Under the pieces are notes generated by a model, which was not told the DNA's origin, ran no database searches, and was given only the letters and a program-made list of their open reading frames with translations. From Paracoccaceae bacterium (lineage in GTDB: Bacteria; Pseudomonadota; Alphaproteobacteria; Rhodobacterales; Rhodobacteraceae): a stretch of DNA of 38,534 nt. The number at the start of each line of letters is the position of its first letter. Position 1 is the first letter of the stretch. The DNA is taken from contig PUOA01000305.1 of assembly GCA_003551925.1 (NCBI GenBank), positions 1-38,534 of the forward strand. Reading direction: 5' to 3'. Both the position numbers and the translations under genes were made by a program. This document shows positions 11,995 to 21,442 of this stretch, one piece after another.

Positions 11995-12909
11995 ATGACC
12001 GCACCATCCCCCTCAGCCCCGATCGCCGGGCTGCACCACGTCACCGCCATTTCGGGCCCCCCGCAGCCGAACCTTGACTACTACGTCAGGACGCTCGGCC
12101 AGCGGCTGGTGAAGAAGACGGTGAACTTCGACGCGCCCGACGTGTATCACCTCTATTACGGCGACGGCGAGGCCGCGCCGGGCTCGATCCTGACCTTCTT
12201 TCCGTTCATGAACGCGCGCAGGGGCACGGCCGGGCCGGGCATGGCGCAGGCGTTCTCCTACGCCGTCGATCCGGCCGCGATCGACTCGCTGGCGGCCGAG
12301 CTTGGCGGCACGCGCGCCGACCGCTTCGGGATGCCGGTGCTGCAGCTGCGCGATCCCGACGGGCTGGTGGTCGAACTGGTCGGCGAGCCCGGCGCGCCGG
12401 CGCGGCCTGAAGCCTTCTTCGGCGCCTCGCTGTGGCTGGACGACCCCGAGCCCACCGCGCGGCTTCTCGCCGACGGGTTCGGCTATGCCGAGGTCGGCAC
12501 CGAAACCGGCGCGGGCGGGACCTGGACGCGCCTGGCGCTGCCCGGAGATGCGCCCGGCCGCGTCATCGACCTGTGGCGCTCGGACACGCCCGCGCGCGGA
12601 CGCCCCGGCGCCGGGACGATCCACCACATCGCGTTCCGCGCGCAGGACGATGCCGATCAGGACGCCATCCGCGTGCGGTTGATCGATCTGGGCATGGAGG
12701 TGACCCCGCGAATCGACCGGCAGTATTTCAACGCGATCTACTTCCGCGAGCCGGGCGGCGTGCTGTTCGAGGTGGCGACCGATCCGCCGGGCTTCGCCAT
12801 CGACGAGGCACCGACCGAACTGGGCACCGCGCTCAAGCTGCCGCCGCAATACGAAGGCCGCCGCGCCCAGATCGAGGCCGCGCTGCCCCCCGTCACGGTG
12901 CCCGCATGA
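11995..12909 (+). CDS. Ring-cleaving dioxygenase, glyoxalase/bleomycin-resistance superfamily (MhqO/LinE-like)
   Basis: GLHHVTAISG, TIHHIAFRA, GVLFEVATDPPGF; RBS aggagg. Confidence 0.9.
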   Translation: MTAPSPSAPIAGLHHVTAISGPPQPNLDYYVRTLGQRLVKKTVNFDAPDVYHLYYGDGEAAPGSILTFFPFMNARRGTAGPGMAQAFSYAVDPAAIDSLAAELGGTRADRFGMPVLQLRDPDGLVVELVGEPGAPARPEAFFGASLWLDDPEPTARLLADGFGYAEVGTETGAGGTWTRLALPGDAPGRVIDLWRSDTPARGRPGAGTIHHIAFRAQDDADQDAIRVRLIDLGMEVTPRIDRQYFNAIYFREPGGVLFEVATDPPGFAIDEAPTELGTALKLPPQYEGRRAQIEAALPPVTVPA

Positions 12910-13583
12910 GCGGGGCCGATCCGCACGCCTCCGGCGCGCTTTTGCGCGCCGGAGCGGGGCACGGGGCTGCGCGCGGGCTGGTGCTGCTGCACGGGCGCGG
13001 CGCTTCGGCGCGCGATATCCTGGGGCTGGGGCAGGCGGTGGCCGACGACGCCACGGCGATGGTGGCCCCCGAGGCCGCGGGGAGTTCATGGTGGCCGGTG
13101 AGCTTCCTGGCGCCGATGGCGCAGCTGCAGCCGTGGCTCGACAGCGCGCTGGCGGCGGTGGACCGGGCCGTTGCCGCGCTCGAGGCCGACGGGCTGACGC
13201 GTGACCGGATCGCGCTGGCGGGGTTCTCGCAAGGCGCGTGTCTGGCGCTCGACCACGCTGCGCGGCGCGGCGGGCCGTGGCGCGCGGTGCTGGGGCTTTC
13301 CGGCGGGCTGGTGGGCACCGCCGACGCCGGCGGCGCGCGCGCGCAGGCGCTTTACGGCCACGCGCCCAAGCGCTTCGACTACGGGGCGCGGCTGGACGGC
13401 GTGCCGGTGCTGCTGGCCTGCCACAACGCCGACCCGCACATCCCCGAGGCGCGCGTCACCGAGACCGCGCAGGTGCTGCGCGACATGGGCGCGACGGTCG
13501 ATCTGCGGCTGCATGGCGGTGCGGGGCACGGGCTCGGGCCGGGGGACGTCGAGGCAGCGCGCGCGCTGCTGGGGGCGGGCTGA
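12906..13583 (+). CDS. Phospholipase/carboxylesterase, alpha/beta hydrolase (MhqD-like)
   Basis: LLHGRGASA, nucleophile elbow GFSQGACLALD, HGGAGHGL; ATGA overlap with the dioxygenase. Confidence 0.9.
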   Translation: MSGADPHASGALLRAGAGHGAARGLVLLHGRGASARDILGLGQAVADDATAMVAPEAAGSSWWPVSFLAPMAQLQPWLDSALAAVDRAVAALEADGLTRDRIALAGFSQGACLALDHAARRGGPWRAVLGLSGGLVGTADAGGARAQALYGHAPKRFDYGARLDGVPVLLACHNADPHIPEARVTETAQVLRDMGATVDLRLHGGAGHGLGPGDVEAARALLGAG

Positions 13584-13589
13584 GGCGCC

Positions 13590-14486
13590 TTACGCGCTGC
13601 CGCGCAGCTCCGACACGCGCCGCGCTTCGGCCAGCAGCGCGGCAAGCACCGGCGTGTGCGGCTCGCGCCACGGCGCGATCAGGCCCACCACCTGATCGGG
13701 GCCGCCACCGGACAGCGGCACCGCGCGCAGCCGCGCGTCGCCCGCCACCAGCGCGGCGGTGGCCTCGTTCACGATGCTCAGCCACGGCCCGGCGGTGACA
13801 TGCCCGATCAGCGCGAGGATCGAGTTCGACTCGACGCTGGGGCGCGCCTCGACGCCGGCTTCAGCCAGCCGCCGCGCGATGATCCGGCGGTTCTGCATGT
13901 CGGGCGTGAGCAGACACAGCGGCAGATCGCCCACATCCTCCCAGCCCAGCCGCGCCGCGCCCGCAAGCGCGTGGTCGCGACGCATCAGCAACACGTAGCG
14001 TTCGGCATAGAGCGGCACCTGCACCACGCGGCCCAGCGGTTCGCCATCGAGATAGGTCAGCCCGGCATCGAGCGTCAGGTTGCCGATCTCCTCGCGCAGC
14101 TCGGCCGAGGTGCGCGCGCGGATCTCCACGCGCACATTGGGGTGACGGCGCAGATAGGGGCCGGTCAGCCGCGCCACCATCGCCAGCGCGGTGGGAATCG
14201 CGCCCAGGCGCAGGTTGCCCGACAGCCCCTCGCGCGCGGCGCGCATCTCCTCGCGCAGGGTGCGCGCGTCGGCGACGATGCGGCGCGCCCAGTCCAGCAC
14301 GCGCGCGCCCTCGGGCGTCAGGCCCTGATAGCGGGTGCCGCGCCAGACCAGTTGCACGCCCAGCTCGGCCTCGAGCGCGCGGATCGCGCCCGACAGCGAC
14401 GGCTGGCTGACGCCGCAGGCTTCGGCCGCGCGGCCGAAATGCTCTTCGGTGGCCAGCGCGATGAACATCTCGAGCTTGTCGAGCAT
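13590..14486 (-). CDS. LysR family transcriptional regulator
   Basis: N-terminal HTH MLDKLEMFIALATEEHFGRAAEACGVSQPSLSGAIRALEAELG. Confidence 0.95.
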   Translation of the reverse strand: MLDKLEMFIALATEEHFGRAAEACGVSQPSLSGAIRALEAELGVQLVWRGTRYQGLTPEGARVLDWARRIVADARTLREEMRAAREGLSGNLRLGAIPTALAMVARLTGPYLRRHPNVRVEIRARTSAELREEIGNLTLDAGLTYLDGEPLGRVVQVPLYAERYVLLMRRDHALAGAARLGWEDVGDLPLCLLTPDMQNRRIIARRLAEAGVEARPSVESNSILALIGHVTAGPWLSIVNEATAALVAGDARLRAVPLSGGGPDQVVGLIAPWREPHTPVLAALLAEARRVSELRGSA

Positions 14487-14602
14487 TTCCGGGGCTCCTG
14501 CGGGCGCATGCTGCGGCGATCCTGCGCGCGGGCGGCGGCGCGCGCAAGCCCGCGCCAGCTTCGCACTTGTTGCGCGGCGCAAACGGGCCTACATCCGGTC
14601 GC

Positions 14603-15400
14603 ATGGCAGGTTTCCTTTCCCTATCGCGCTGGCGTGGCCCTGCGGTCGCGGTGATCCGGCTGGACGGCATGATCGCGCCCGGCGGCCCGGGGCGGCTGAG
14701 CGATCAGGCGCTGGCGCCGCTCCTGGGCGCGGCGTTCCGGCGCGGCAAGCCGCGCGCGGTGGCGCTGGCGATCAACTCGCCCGGCGGCTCGCCCGCGCAG
14801 TCGTCGCTGATCGGCGCGCGCATCCGGCGCCTTGCGGCCGAGCACAAGCTGCCCGTGCACGCCTTCGTCGAGGATCTGGCGGCGTCGGGCGGGTATTGGC
14901 TGGCCTGCGCGGCCGATGACATCTGGGTCGATCCGAACTCGGTCGTGGGCTCCATCGGCGTGGTCTCGGCAGGCTTCGGCTTCGACCAGTTGATCGAGCG
15001 TTACGGGGTCGAGCGGCGGCTCTACACCTCGGGCGCGCGCAAGGCGCTGCTGGACCCGTTCAGCCCCGAAAGGCCCGAGGATGTGGAGCGGCTGCGCGGG
15101 TTCCAGACCCAGATCCATCAGGGCTTCATCGACTACGTCAAGGACCGCCGCGGCGACCGGCTGGCCGACGAGAACCTGTTCGAGGGCGATGTCTGGATCG
15201 GCGCGCGCGCGGTCGAGAAGGGCCTTGCCGACGGGGTCGCGCATCTGGTGCCGAAGATGCAGGCGCTCTATGGCGAAAAGGTCCGGTTCATCCCCTATGG
15301 CCCGCGCCGCCCGCTGCTGCGCCGCTTCGGCCTGTCGTTGATGGAGGACGCCTGGGCCAGCGCCGAGGAGCGTGCGCTGCGCGCGCGCTACGGGTGCTGA
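14603..15400 (+). CDS. S49 family peptidase (SppA/SohB-like)
   Basis: NSPGGSPAQS, ASGGYWLACAADDI, VGSIGVVSAGFG, TSGARKALLDPF. Confidence 0.95.
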   Translation: MAGFLSLSRWRGPAVAVIRLDGMIAPGGPGRLSDQALAPLLGAAFRRGKPRAVALAINSPGGSPAQSSLIGARIRRLAAEHKLPVHAFVEDLAASGGYWLACAADDIWVDPNSVVGSIGVVSAGFGFDQLIERYGVERRLYTSGARKALLDPFSPERPEDVERLRGFQTQIHQGFIDYVKDRRGDRLADENLFEGDVWIGARAVEKGLADGVAHLVPKMQALYGEKVRFIPYGPRRPLLRRFGLSLMEDAWASAEERALRARYGC

Positions 15401-15404
15401 GCCG

Positions 15405-15578
15405 ATGCTGGTCAAGATCGTCACCCTGTTTCTGGTGTTCATGGTGGTCATGGGCGCCATCCAGCGCGCCATCGCCGGCCCCAGGGCGCGCGACCAGCGC
15501 CGGCTGGGCCGGCCACGGCGCTGCAAGCGCTGCGGGCGGTTCCTGATCGGGCGCGGCGACTGCGGGTGCGGCAAGTGA
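15405..15578 (+). CDS. 57-aa protein with an N-terminal TM segment and C-terminal CxxC...CxC cysteine motif
   Basis: MLVKIVTLFLVFMVVMGAIQRAIAGPR...CKRCGRFLIGRGDCGCGK; starts 4 nt after the S49 stop. Confidence 0.7.
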   Translation: MLVKIVTLFLVFMVVMGAIQRAIAGPRARDQRRLGRPRRCKRCGRFLIGRGDCGCGK

Positions 15579-15600
15579 ACGGGCCGCGCGGGTAGCGCGC

Positions 15601-16566
15601 ATGGTGGTCGATCTTGCCCAGATCGCAGGCGGGCTTGTGGTGCTGCTGATCGCGGGCGACCTGCTGGTGCGCGGCGCGGCGAGCCTGGCGCTGCGGCTGG
15701 GCATTCCGGCGATGATGGTGGGCATGACCGTGGTCGCCTTCGGCACCTCGGCGCCCGAACTGGTGGTGTCGGTCAAGGCGGTGTGGATCGGCGCGGGCGG
15801 GCTGGCGCTGGGCAACGTCGTGGGCTCGAACATCGCCAATATCCTGCTGGTGCTGGGGCTGCCGGCGCTGATCGCGCCGCTGGCCATCGATCCCGGGCTG
15901 CGGCGCGACATGGTGATCATGCTGGCGGCGACGGTGCTGTTTCTGGCGCTGGCGGCGACGGGCGGGTTCGGGGTGTGGCAGGCGGTGGTGCTGCTGGCGG
16001 CGCTGGGGTTGATGCTGGGCGACAATCTGCGCCGCGCGCGTGCGATCCGGGCCGGGAACGGGCGCATCGCCGCGCCCGAGATGCCCGAGGATGCCTCGCC
16101 CGAGATGCCGGGCTGGAAGCTGGCCGGGTTTCTGGGCGCCGGGCTTGTGGGCCTGCCCATCGGCGCCGAACTGCTGGTGCTGGGCGCGGTCGACGTGGCC
16201 GCGGCGCTGGGCGTCAGCGATGCGGTGATCGGGCTGACGGTGGTGGCGCTGGGCACCTCGCTGCCCGAGCTTGCGGCGACGCTGCTGGCCGCGCTCCGGC
16301 GCGAGACCGGGGTGGCGCTGGGCAACGTGATCGGGTCGAACGTGTTCAACCTGCTCGGGATCGTCGGCGTGGCGGCGCTGGTGGGGCCGATCGCGGTGCC
16401 GGTTGAGCTGATGCGCTTCGACCTGTGGGTGATGGCGGCGGCGTCGCTGGCGCTCTTGCCGTTCGTGTGGCGCGGACGCGCGATCACGCGCGGCGCGGGG
16501 CTGGCCTTGTCGCTGGCGTATCTGGGCTACATCGCCGTGCTGGGTGCAGGCGCGGGGGGCACATGA
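15601..16566 (+). CDS. Calcium/sodium antiporter, CaCA family (YrbG-like)
   Basis: Alpha repeats GTSAPELVVS...GNVVGSNIANILLVLG and GTSLPELAATLLA...GNVIGSNVFNLLGIVG. Confidence 0.95.
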   Translation: MVVDLAQIAGGLVVLLIAGDLLVRGAASLALRLGIPAMMVGMTVVAFGTSAPELVVSVKAVWIGAGGLALGNVVGSNIANILLVLGLPALIAPLAIDPGLRRDMVIMLAATVLFLALAATGGFGVWQAVVLLAALGLMLGDNLRRARAIRAGNGRIAAPEMPEDASPEMPGWKLAGFLGAGLVGLPIGAELLVLGAVDVAAALGVSDAVIGLTVVALGTSLPELAATLLAALRRETGVALGNVIGSNVFNLLGIVGVAALVGPIAVPVELMRFDLWVMAAASLALLPFVWRGRAITRGAGLALSLAYLGYIAVLGAGAGGT

Positions 16567-17345
16567 CGGGCAAGGCACTGGTGACGGGCGCGGGCAGGCG
16601 CGTGGGGCGCGCGATGGCGCTGTGGCTGGGCGCGCGCGGCTGGGACGTGGCGGTGCATTACGCCAGCTCCGCCGCCGGGGCCGAGGAGACTGTCGCCGAG
16701 TTGCACTCGGGCGGCACGCGCGCCGTCGCACTGCGGGCGGACCTGACCGACGAGGCCGCACTCGCCCCGCTGGTCGACCGCGCGGCGGCGGCGCTGGAGG
16801 GGCCGCTGACGCTGCTGGTCAACAACGCCTCGATCTTCGAGCGCGACAGCATCACCGATGCCACCCGCGAGAGCTGGGACCGGCACATGATGTCGAACCT
16901 GCGCGCGCCCTTCGTGCTGACCCAGCGCTTCGCCGCGCAGGCGCCCGGCCCGGTGACCGATGCGCAGGGCGAGCCCGTGGCGCAGGCGCAGGTCATCAAC
17001 CTGATCGATCAGCGGGTGTGGCGGCTCAACCCCGAATTCATGTCCTACACGCTGGCGAAATCGGCGCTGTGGACGCTGACGCGCACCGCCGCGCAGGCGC
17101 TCGCACCCCGGGTCCGTGTGAACGCCATCGGCCCCGGGCCGACGCTGCAGGGCCCCGACCAGTCGCCCGAGGGCTTTGCCGCGCAACGCGCCGCGACCAT
17201 CCTGCGCCGCGGCACCGATCCGGGCGAGATCTGCGCCGCGCTGGGCTATCTGCTGGAGGCACGCGCAGTCACCGGCCAGATGATCGCGGTCGATGGTGGC
17301 CAGCACCTGGCCTGGCGGACCCCGGATGTCATTGACACCGCATGA
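16563..17345 (+). CDS. SDR family oxidoreductase (pteridine reductase/FolM-like)
   Basis: TGAGRRVGRA, NNASIFERD, SYTLAKSAL; ATGA overlap with the antiporter. Confidence 0.88.
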   Translation: MTGKALVTGAGRRVGRAMALWLGARGWDVAVHYASSAAGAEETVAELHSGGTRAVALRADLTDEAALAPLVDRAAAALEGPLTLLVNNASIFERDSITDATRESWDRHMMSNLRAPFVLTQRFAAQAPGPVTDAQGEPVAQAQVINLIDQRVWRLNPEFMSYTLAKSALWTLTRTAAQALAPRVRVNAIGPGPTLQGPDQSPEGFAAQRAATILRRGTDPGEICAALGYLLEARAVTGQMIAVDGGQHLAWRTPDVIDTA

Positions 17346-17410
17346 GTTTTTCTGAGAGAGGGGTGACACTGCGACATTCTGCCCTACATCGGAAGCCGAA
17401 AGGAGGGCGC

Positions 17411-17650
17411 ATGTCCGCACCAAAGACCAACCTCGAAAAGCAGAAACGCCGCCATATCGGGCCGATCCTGGGCATCACCCTGGCGCTGGTGTTCGCCGGG
17501 CTGTTGCTGCTGTGGTTTCTCGGCAGTGTGCTGGTGGAAGAGCCGGTGGACACCGAGGCCGCCAGCCCGACCGACGTGCCCGAGGCGGTGATCGATCCGG
17601 TCAGCCCCGATGACAGCCCCGCCATCGAAGAGGGCGATCCCGCGGACTGA
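17411..17650 (+). CDS. Small single-TM hypothetical protein with acidic C-terminal tail
   Basis: RBS aaaggaggg; TM GPILGITLALVFAGLLLLWFLGSVLV. Confidence 0.65.
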   Translation: MSAPKTNLEKQKRRHIGPILGITLALVFAGLLLLWFLGSVLVEEPVDTEAASPTDVPEAVIDPVSPDDSPAIEEGDPAD

Positions 17651-17690
17651 CGGGTTGCCTTTGCGCGCGGGTCGGGTATCGGCTTCGGTC

Positions 17691-18185
17691 ATGAACACGA
17701 CATCCGATGCCTGCCTGACGCTCACCGCAGACACCCCCGAGGCGACAGCCGAGGTGGCGCGCGCGCTGGCGCCGCTGGTGGGGGCAGGCGACACGCTGCT
17801 GCTGCACGGCCCGGTCGGCGCGGGCAAGACGCATTTCGCGCGCGCGCTCATCCAGACACGGCTGGCGGAGGTCGGGCGGCATGAGGATGTGCCGTCGCCC
17901 AGTTTCACGCTGGTGCAGACCTACGCGGCCGGCGATCTGGAGATCTGGCATGTCGATCTCTACCGGCTGAGCCACCCCGACGAGGTGATCGAGTTGGGGC
18001 TCGACGAGGCGCTGGCCTCGGCGCTGTGCCTGATCGAATGGCCCGACCGGCTGGGCGCGGCGCCAGGCGGCGCGCTCGACATCACGCTGCACGACGGTCC
18101 GGAAGAGGACGCGCGTGTGGTGGCGTTTCGGGGAGCATCCGAACGCTGGTCCGGGGTGTTGGCGGCGCTGCGCGCAGCGGGCTGA
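17691..18185 (+). CDS. tsaE: tRNA threonylcarbamoyladenosine biosynthesis ATPase TsaE
   Basis: Walker A GPVGAGKTHFARAL; SPSFTLVQTY; WHVDLYRL. Confidence 0.95.
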   Translation: MNTTSDACLTLTADTPEATAEVARALAPLVGAGDTLLLHGPVGAGKTHFARALIQTRLAEVGRHEDVPSPSFTLVQTYAAGDLEIWHVDLYRLSHPDEVIELGLDEALASALCLIEWPDRLGAAPGGALDITLHDGPEEDARVVAFRGASERWSGVLAALRAAG

Positions 18186-18207
18186 TCGGGCGCGGCGTGG
18201 TCGGCGG

Positions 18208-18270
18208 CGCGCCCTCCGCGCCCAGGCGTCGCCCACCCTCCCACCCCGCCGCCTGGGCGCGGAGGGCGCG
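18208..18270 (+). repeat. 21-bp perfect inverted repeat with a 21-nt C-rich loop; minus strand carries GGGGTGGGAGGGTGGG
   Basis: CGCGCCCTCCGCGCCCAGGCG (18208-18228) / CGCCTGGGCGCGGAGGGCGCG (18250-18270). Confidence 0.8.
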
Positions 18271-18283
18271 GAGGGCGCGTGCG

Positions 18284-19192
18284 TCAGTCCACCGCCCCGA
18301 GGTGCCGTGTCCCGCGCGCGCGGGCGAGCGCCATCTGCCGGTGGCGTTCGCGAAAGCCTGCGCGCTGCGCGTCGGTGAACTCGGCCACGCAGTTGTGGCA
18401 CTGCACGCCGGGCTCGTGGTCGGGGTGCTCCAGATCAGCGGGCGCGAGCGGGCGGCGGCAGGCGTGGCACAGGCTGTGCGGGCCTTCGCGCAGCCCGTGT
18501 TCCACCGACACGCGCCCATCGAACACGAAGCACGCGCCGTCCCAAAGGCTCTGCTCCTCGGGCACCTGTTCGAGGTATTTCAGGATGCCGCCGCGCAGGT
18601 GGTAGACATCCTCGACCCCCTGTCCCAGCAGATAGTTGGTCGATTTCTCGCATCGGATGCCGCCGGTGCAGAACATGGCGATGCGCTTGTTGTGAAAGCG
18701 GTGGCGGTTGGCCTGCCACCACGCCGGAAAATCGCGGAATCGCTCGGTGCCGGGGTCGATGGCGCCCCGAAAGGTGCCGATCGCGACCTCATAGGCGTTG
18801 CGGGTGTCGATCACCGCGACATCGGGCGCCGAAATCAGCGCGTTCCAGTCGGCGGGATCGACATGGTGCCCCGTGGCTGCGCGCGGGTCGACATCGGGCT
18901 GGCCCATGGTGACGATCTCGCGCTTCAGGCGCACCTTCATCCGGCCGAAGGGCATTTCGGTGGCGGTGCTTTCCTTCCACTCCAGGCCCGCGCAGCCGGG
19001 CAGGGCGCGCAGATGCGCGAGCACCGCATCGACGCCGGCGCGCGGCCCGGCGATGGTGCCGTTGACGCCCTCGCGCGCCAGCAGCAGCGACCCGCGCACC
19101 CCGTGCCGCGCGCACAGCGCCGCCAGCGGCCCGCGCAGCGCGTCGGGGTCTTCGAACCGGGTGAAGTGATAAAGGGCGGCCACGGTGATCAT
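18284..19192 (-). CDS. trhO: Rhodanese-like tRNA uridine(34) hydroxylase TrhO (YceA family)
   Basis: [36 protein letters not shown]-terminal CHAC...CHNC. Confidence 0.95.
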   Translation of the reverse strand: MITVAALYHFTRFEDPDALRGPLAALCARHGVRGSLLLAREGVNGTIAGPRAGVDAVLAHLRALPGCAGLEWKESTATEMPFGRMKVRLKREIVTMGQPDVDPRAATGHHVDPADWNALISAPDVAVIDTRNAYEVAIGTFRGAIDPGTERFRDFPAWWQANRHRFHNKRIAMFCTGGIRCEKSTNYLLGQGVEDVYHLRGGILKYLEQVPEEQSLWDGACFVFDGRVSVEHGLREGPHSLCHACRRPLAPADLEHPDHEPGVQCHNCVAEFTDAQRAGFRERHRQMALARARGTRHLGAVD

Positions 19193-19306
19193 CCGGGCGG
19201 ATGTAGCCGCGCGCCCGGTCCCGCACAAGAGCCGCGGCGGCATTGACGCGCGCGCCCCTCGGGCGTAGCGATGGCGCGTCCCGCAAGGCCGCGAAAGGGG
19301 GTTCCG

Positions 19307-19906
19307 ATGACCGACACCGCGCTGATCGTGATCGATGTGCAGAGCGATTTCTGCCCCGGCGGCGCGCTTGCCGTCGCAGGCGGCGACCAGATCGTGCCGG
19401 GTGTCAACGCCCGCATGGCCGAGGCCGCGGCGATCGTGCTCACCCAGGACTGGCACCCCGCGGGCCACAGCTCGTTCGCCAGCCAGCACCCCGGCCGCGC
19501 GCCGATGGAGGTCACGCGGATGCCCTATGGCCCGCAGGTGCTGTGGCCCGATCACTGCGTGCAGGGCAGCCCCGGCGCGGCGTTCCACCCCGACCTGCAG
19601 ATCGACCGCGCCGAACTGATCATCCGCAAGGGGTTCCGCCCGGCCATCGACAGCTATTCGGCGTTCTTCGAGAACGACCACCAGACCCCGACCGGGCTGG
19701 AGGGGTATCTGCGCACGCGCGGGCTGATGCGGTTGCACATGGTGGGGCTGGCCACCGATTTCTGCGTGAAGTTCTCGGCGGTCGATGCCGCGAAACTGGG
19801 GTTCGAGGTCACGGTGGAGCTGGAGCTGTGCCGCGGGATCGACCTTGATGGCTCGATGGCCGCGGCGCTGGACGAGATGCGCGCCGCCGGCGTGGCGCTG
19901 GTCTGA
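19307..19906 (+). CDS. pncA: Nicotinamidase (bifunctional nicotinamidase/pyrazinamidase)
   Basis: [38 protein letters not shown]. Confidence 0.96.
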   Translation: MTDTALIVIDVQSDFCPGGALAVAGGDQIVPGVNARMAEAAAIVLTQDWHPAGHSSFASQHPGRAPMEVTRMPYGPQVLWPDHCVQGSPGAAFHPDLQIDRAELIIRKGFRPAIDSYSAFFENDHQTPTGLEGYLRTRGLMRLHMVGLATDFCVKFSAVDAAKLGFEVTVELELCRGIDLDGSMAAALDEMRAAGVALV

Positions 19907-19925
19907 GACGGCGGGGGGCGGGGGC

Positions 19926-21221
19926 ATGACCACCGATATCTCCACCCGGGTCTACAACCACCGCTGGAAGCTGGACCCGATCGTGCGGTCGCTGATCGAT
20001 ACCGATTTCTACAAGCTCCTGATGTGCCAGTCGGTGTTCACCAACCGCCCCGACACGCGCGTCACCTTCAGCCTGATCAACCGCTCGGCCGATGTGCCGC
20101 TGGCGCGCCTGATTGACGAGGGCGAGCTGCGCGAGCAGCTGGACCACATCCGGTCGCTGTCGCTCTCGCGCGGGGAGTCCACCTTCCTGCGCGGCAACAC
20201 CTTCTACGGCAAGCGCCAGATGTTCCGCCCCGATTTCATGGAATGGTTCGAGGCGTTCCGCATGCCGTCCTACCACCTGGAGCGCGTGGGCGATCAGTAT
20301 GAACTGACGTTCGAAGGGTCGTGGCCCGAGGTCATGCTGTGGGAGATCCCGGCGCTTGCGGTGCTGATGGAGCTGCGCTCGCGCGCGGTGCTCAACCGGC
20401 TGGGGCGGTTCGAATTGCAGGTGCTCTATGCCCGCGCGATGACCAAGCTGTGGGAGAAGATCGAGCGGCTCAATCGCCTCGATACGCTGCGCATCGCCGA
20501 TTTCGGCACGCGGCGGCGGCATTCCTTCCTGTGGCAGGACTGGTGCGTGCAGGCGATGCTCGAAGGGCTGGGCGAGCGTTTCGTCGGCACCTCGAACTGC
20601 CTGATCGCGATGCGCCGCGAAGTCGAGGCCATCGGCACCAACGCCCATGAACTGCCCATGGTCTATGCCGCGCTGGCCGAGGGCGACGACGCGCTCGCGC
20701 GCGCGCCCTATCAGGTGCTGGCCGACTGGCACGCCGAGCATTCGGGCAATCTGCGGATCATCCTGCCCGACACCTTCGGCAGCGCCGGGTTTCTGGAGCG
20801 CGCGCCCGACTGGCTGACCGGCTGGACGGGAATGCGGATCGATTCGGGGCGCCCGGAACTGGGCGGCGAGATGGCGATCGACTGGTGGACGCGGCGCGGC
20901 GAGGACCCGCGCGAGAAGCTGCTCATCTTCTCGGACGGGCTGGATGCGGACCGGATCGAAAGCCTGCACCAGCGCTTTGCGGGCCGGGTGCGCGTCAGCT
21001 TCGGCTGGGGGACGCTGCTGACCAACGATTTCCGCGGGCTGCTGGCCGACGATGCGCTGGCGCCGTTTTCGCTGGTGTGCAAGGCGGTGGCGGCGAATGG
21101 CCGGCCCACGGTCAAGCTGTCGGACAACCCCAACAAGGCGATGGGCCCCGCCACCGAGATCGACCGCTACAAGCGCGTCTTCGGCGTGGGCGCACAGGAG
21201 GCGCTGACGGTCGAGGTGTAG
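19926..21221 (+). CDS. pncB: Nicotinate phosphoribosyltransferase
   Basis: [43 protein letters not shown]. Confidence 0.96.
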   Translation: MTTDISTRVYNHRWKLDPIVRSLIDTDFYKLLMCQSVFTNRPDTRVTFSLINRSADVPLARLIDEGELREQLDHIRSLSLSRGESTFLRGNTFYGKRQMFRPDFMEWFEAFRMPSYHLERVGDQYELTFEGSWPEVMLWEIPALAVLMELRSRAVLNRLGRFELQVLYARAMTKLWEKIERLNRLDTLRIADFGTRRRHSFLWQDWCVQAMLEGLGERFVGTSNCLIAMRREVEAIGTNAHELPMVYAALAEGDDALARAPYQVLADWHAEHSGNLRIILPDTFGSAGFLERAPDWLTGWTGMRIDSGRPELGGEMAIDWWTRRGEDPREKLLIFSDGLDADRIESLHQRFAGRVRVSFGWGTLLTNDFRGLLADDALAPFSLVCKAVAANGRPTVKLSDNPNKAMGPATEIDRYKRVFGVGAQEALTVEV

Positions 21222-21442
21222 CGCGAAGGGCGCCGTCAGCAGGCGGCTCCGGAACGCGACACCAGCCGCTGCCCGCCGCGAAAACCGCGCATCGCCCCGG
21301 CGCGCGCATGGACCTGGGTGCGGCAACGCGACAGCGCGGCGACGGGATGCCCGGGCCGGGGGGCGTCATGCCGGTCTTCACCCCATGACGGCAAGGCTGT
21401 GCGCCTGCCGCCGCCCCCCCCACCGGGTTCGCCGCGCCTGCA

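Noticed and set aside
15288-16761. Long Ser/Thr/Pro- and Arg/His-rich minus-strand ORFs over the antiporter gene
   Set aside because: Composition matches GC-skewed third positions; the antiporter on the plus strand has both alpha-repeat motifs
18208-18270. Possible relation of the C-rich loops to the CcsR (cuckoo) sRNAs of Rhodobacter
   Set aside because: Those carry CCUCCUCCC-type loops next to DUF1127 genes; the tract pattern here differs and no DUF1127 gene is present
21222-21442. Non-coding stretch after pncB as a possible sRNA or additional repeat copy
   Set aside because: Only weak 6-bp inverted repeats and a C8 run; not enough to support a feature
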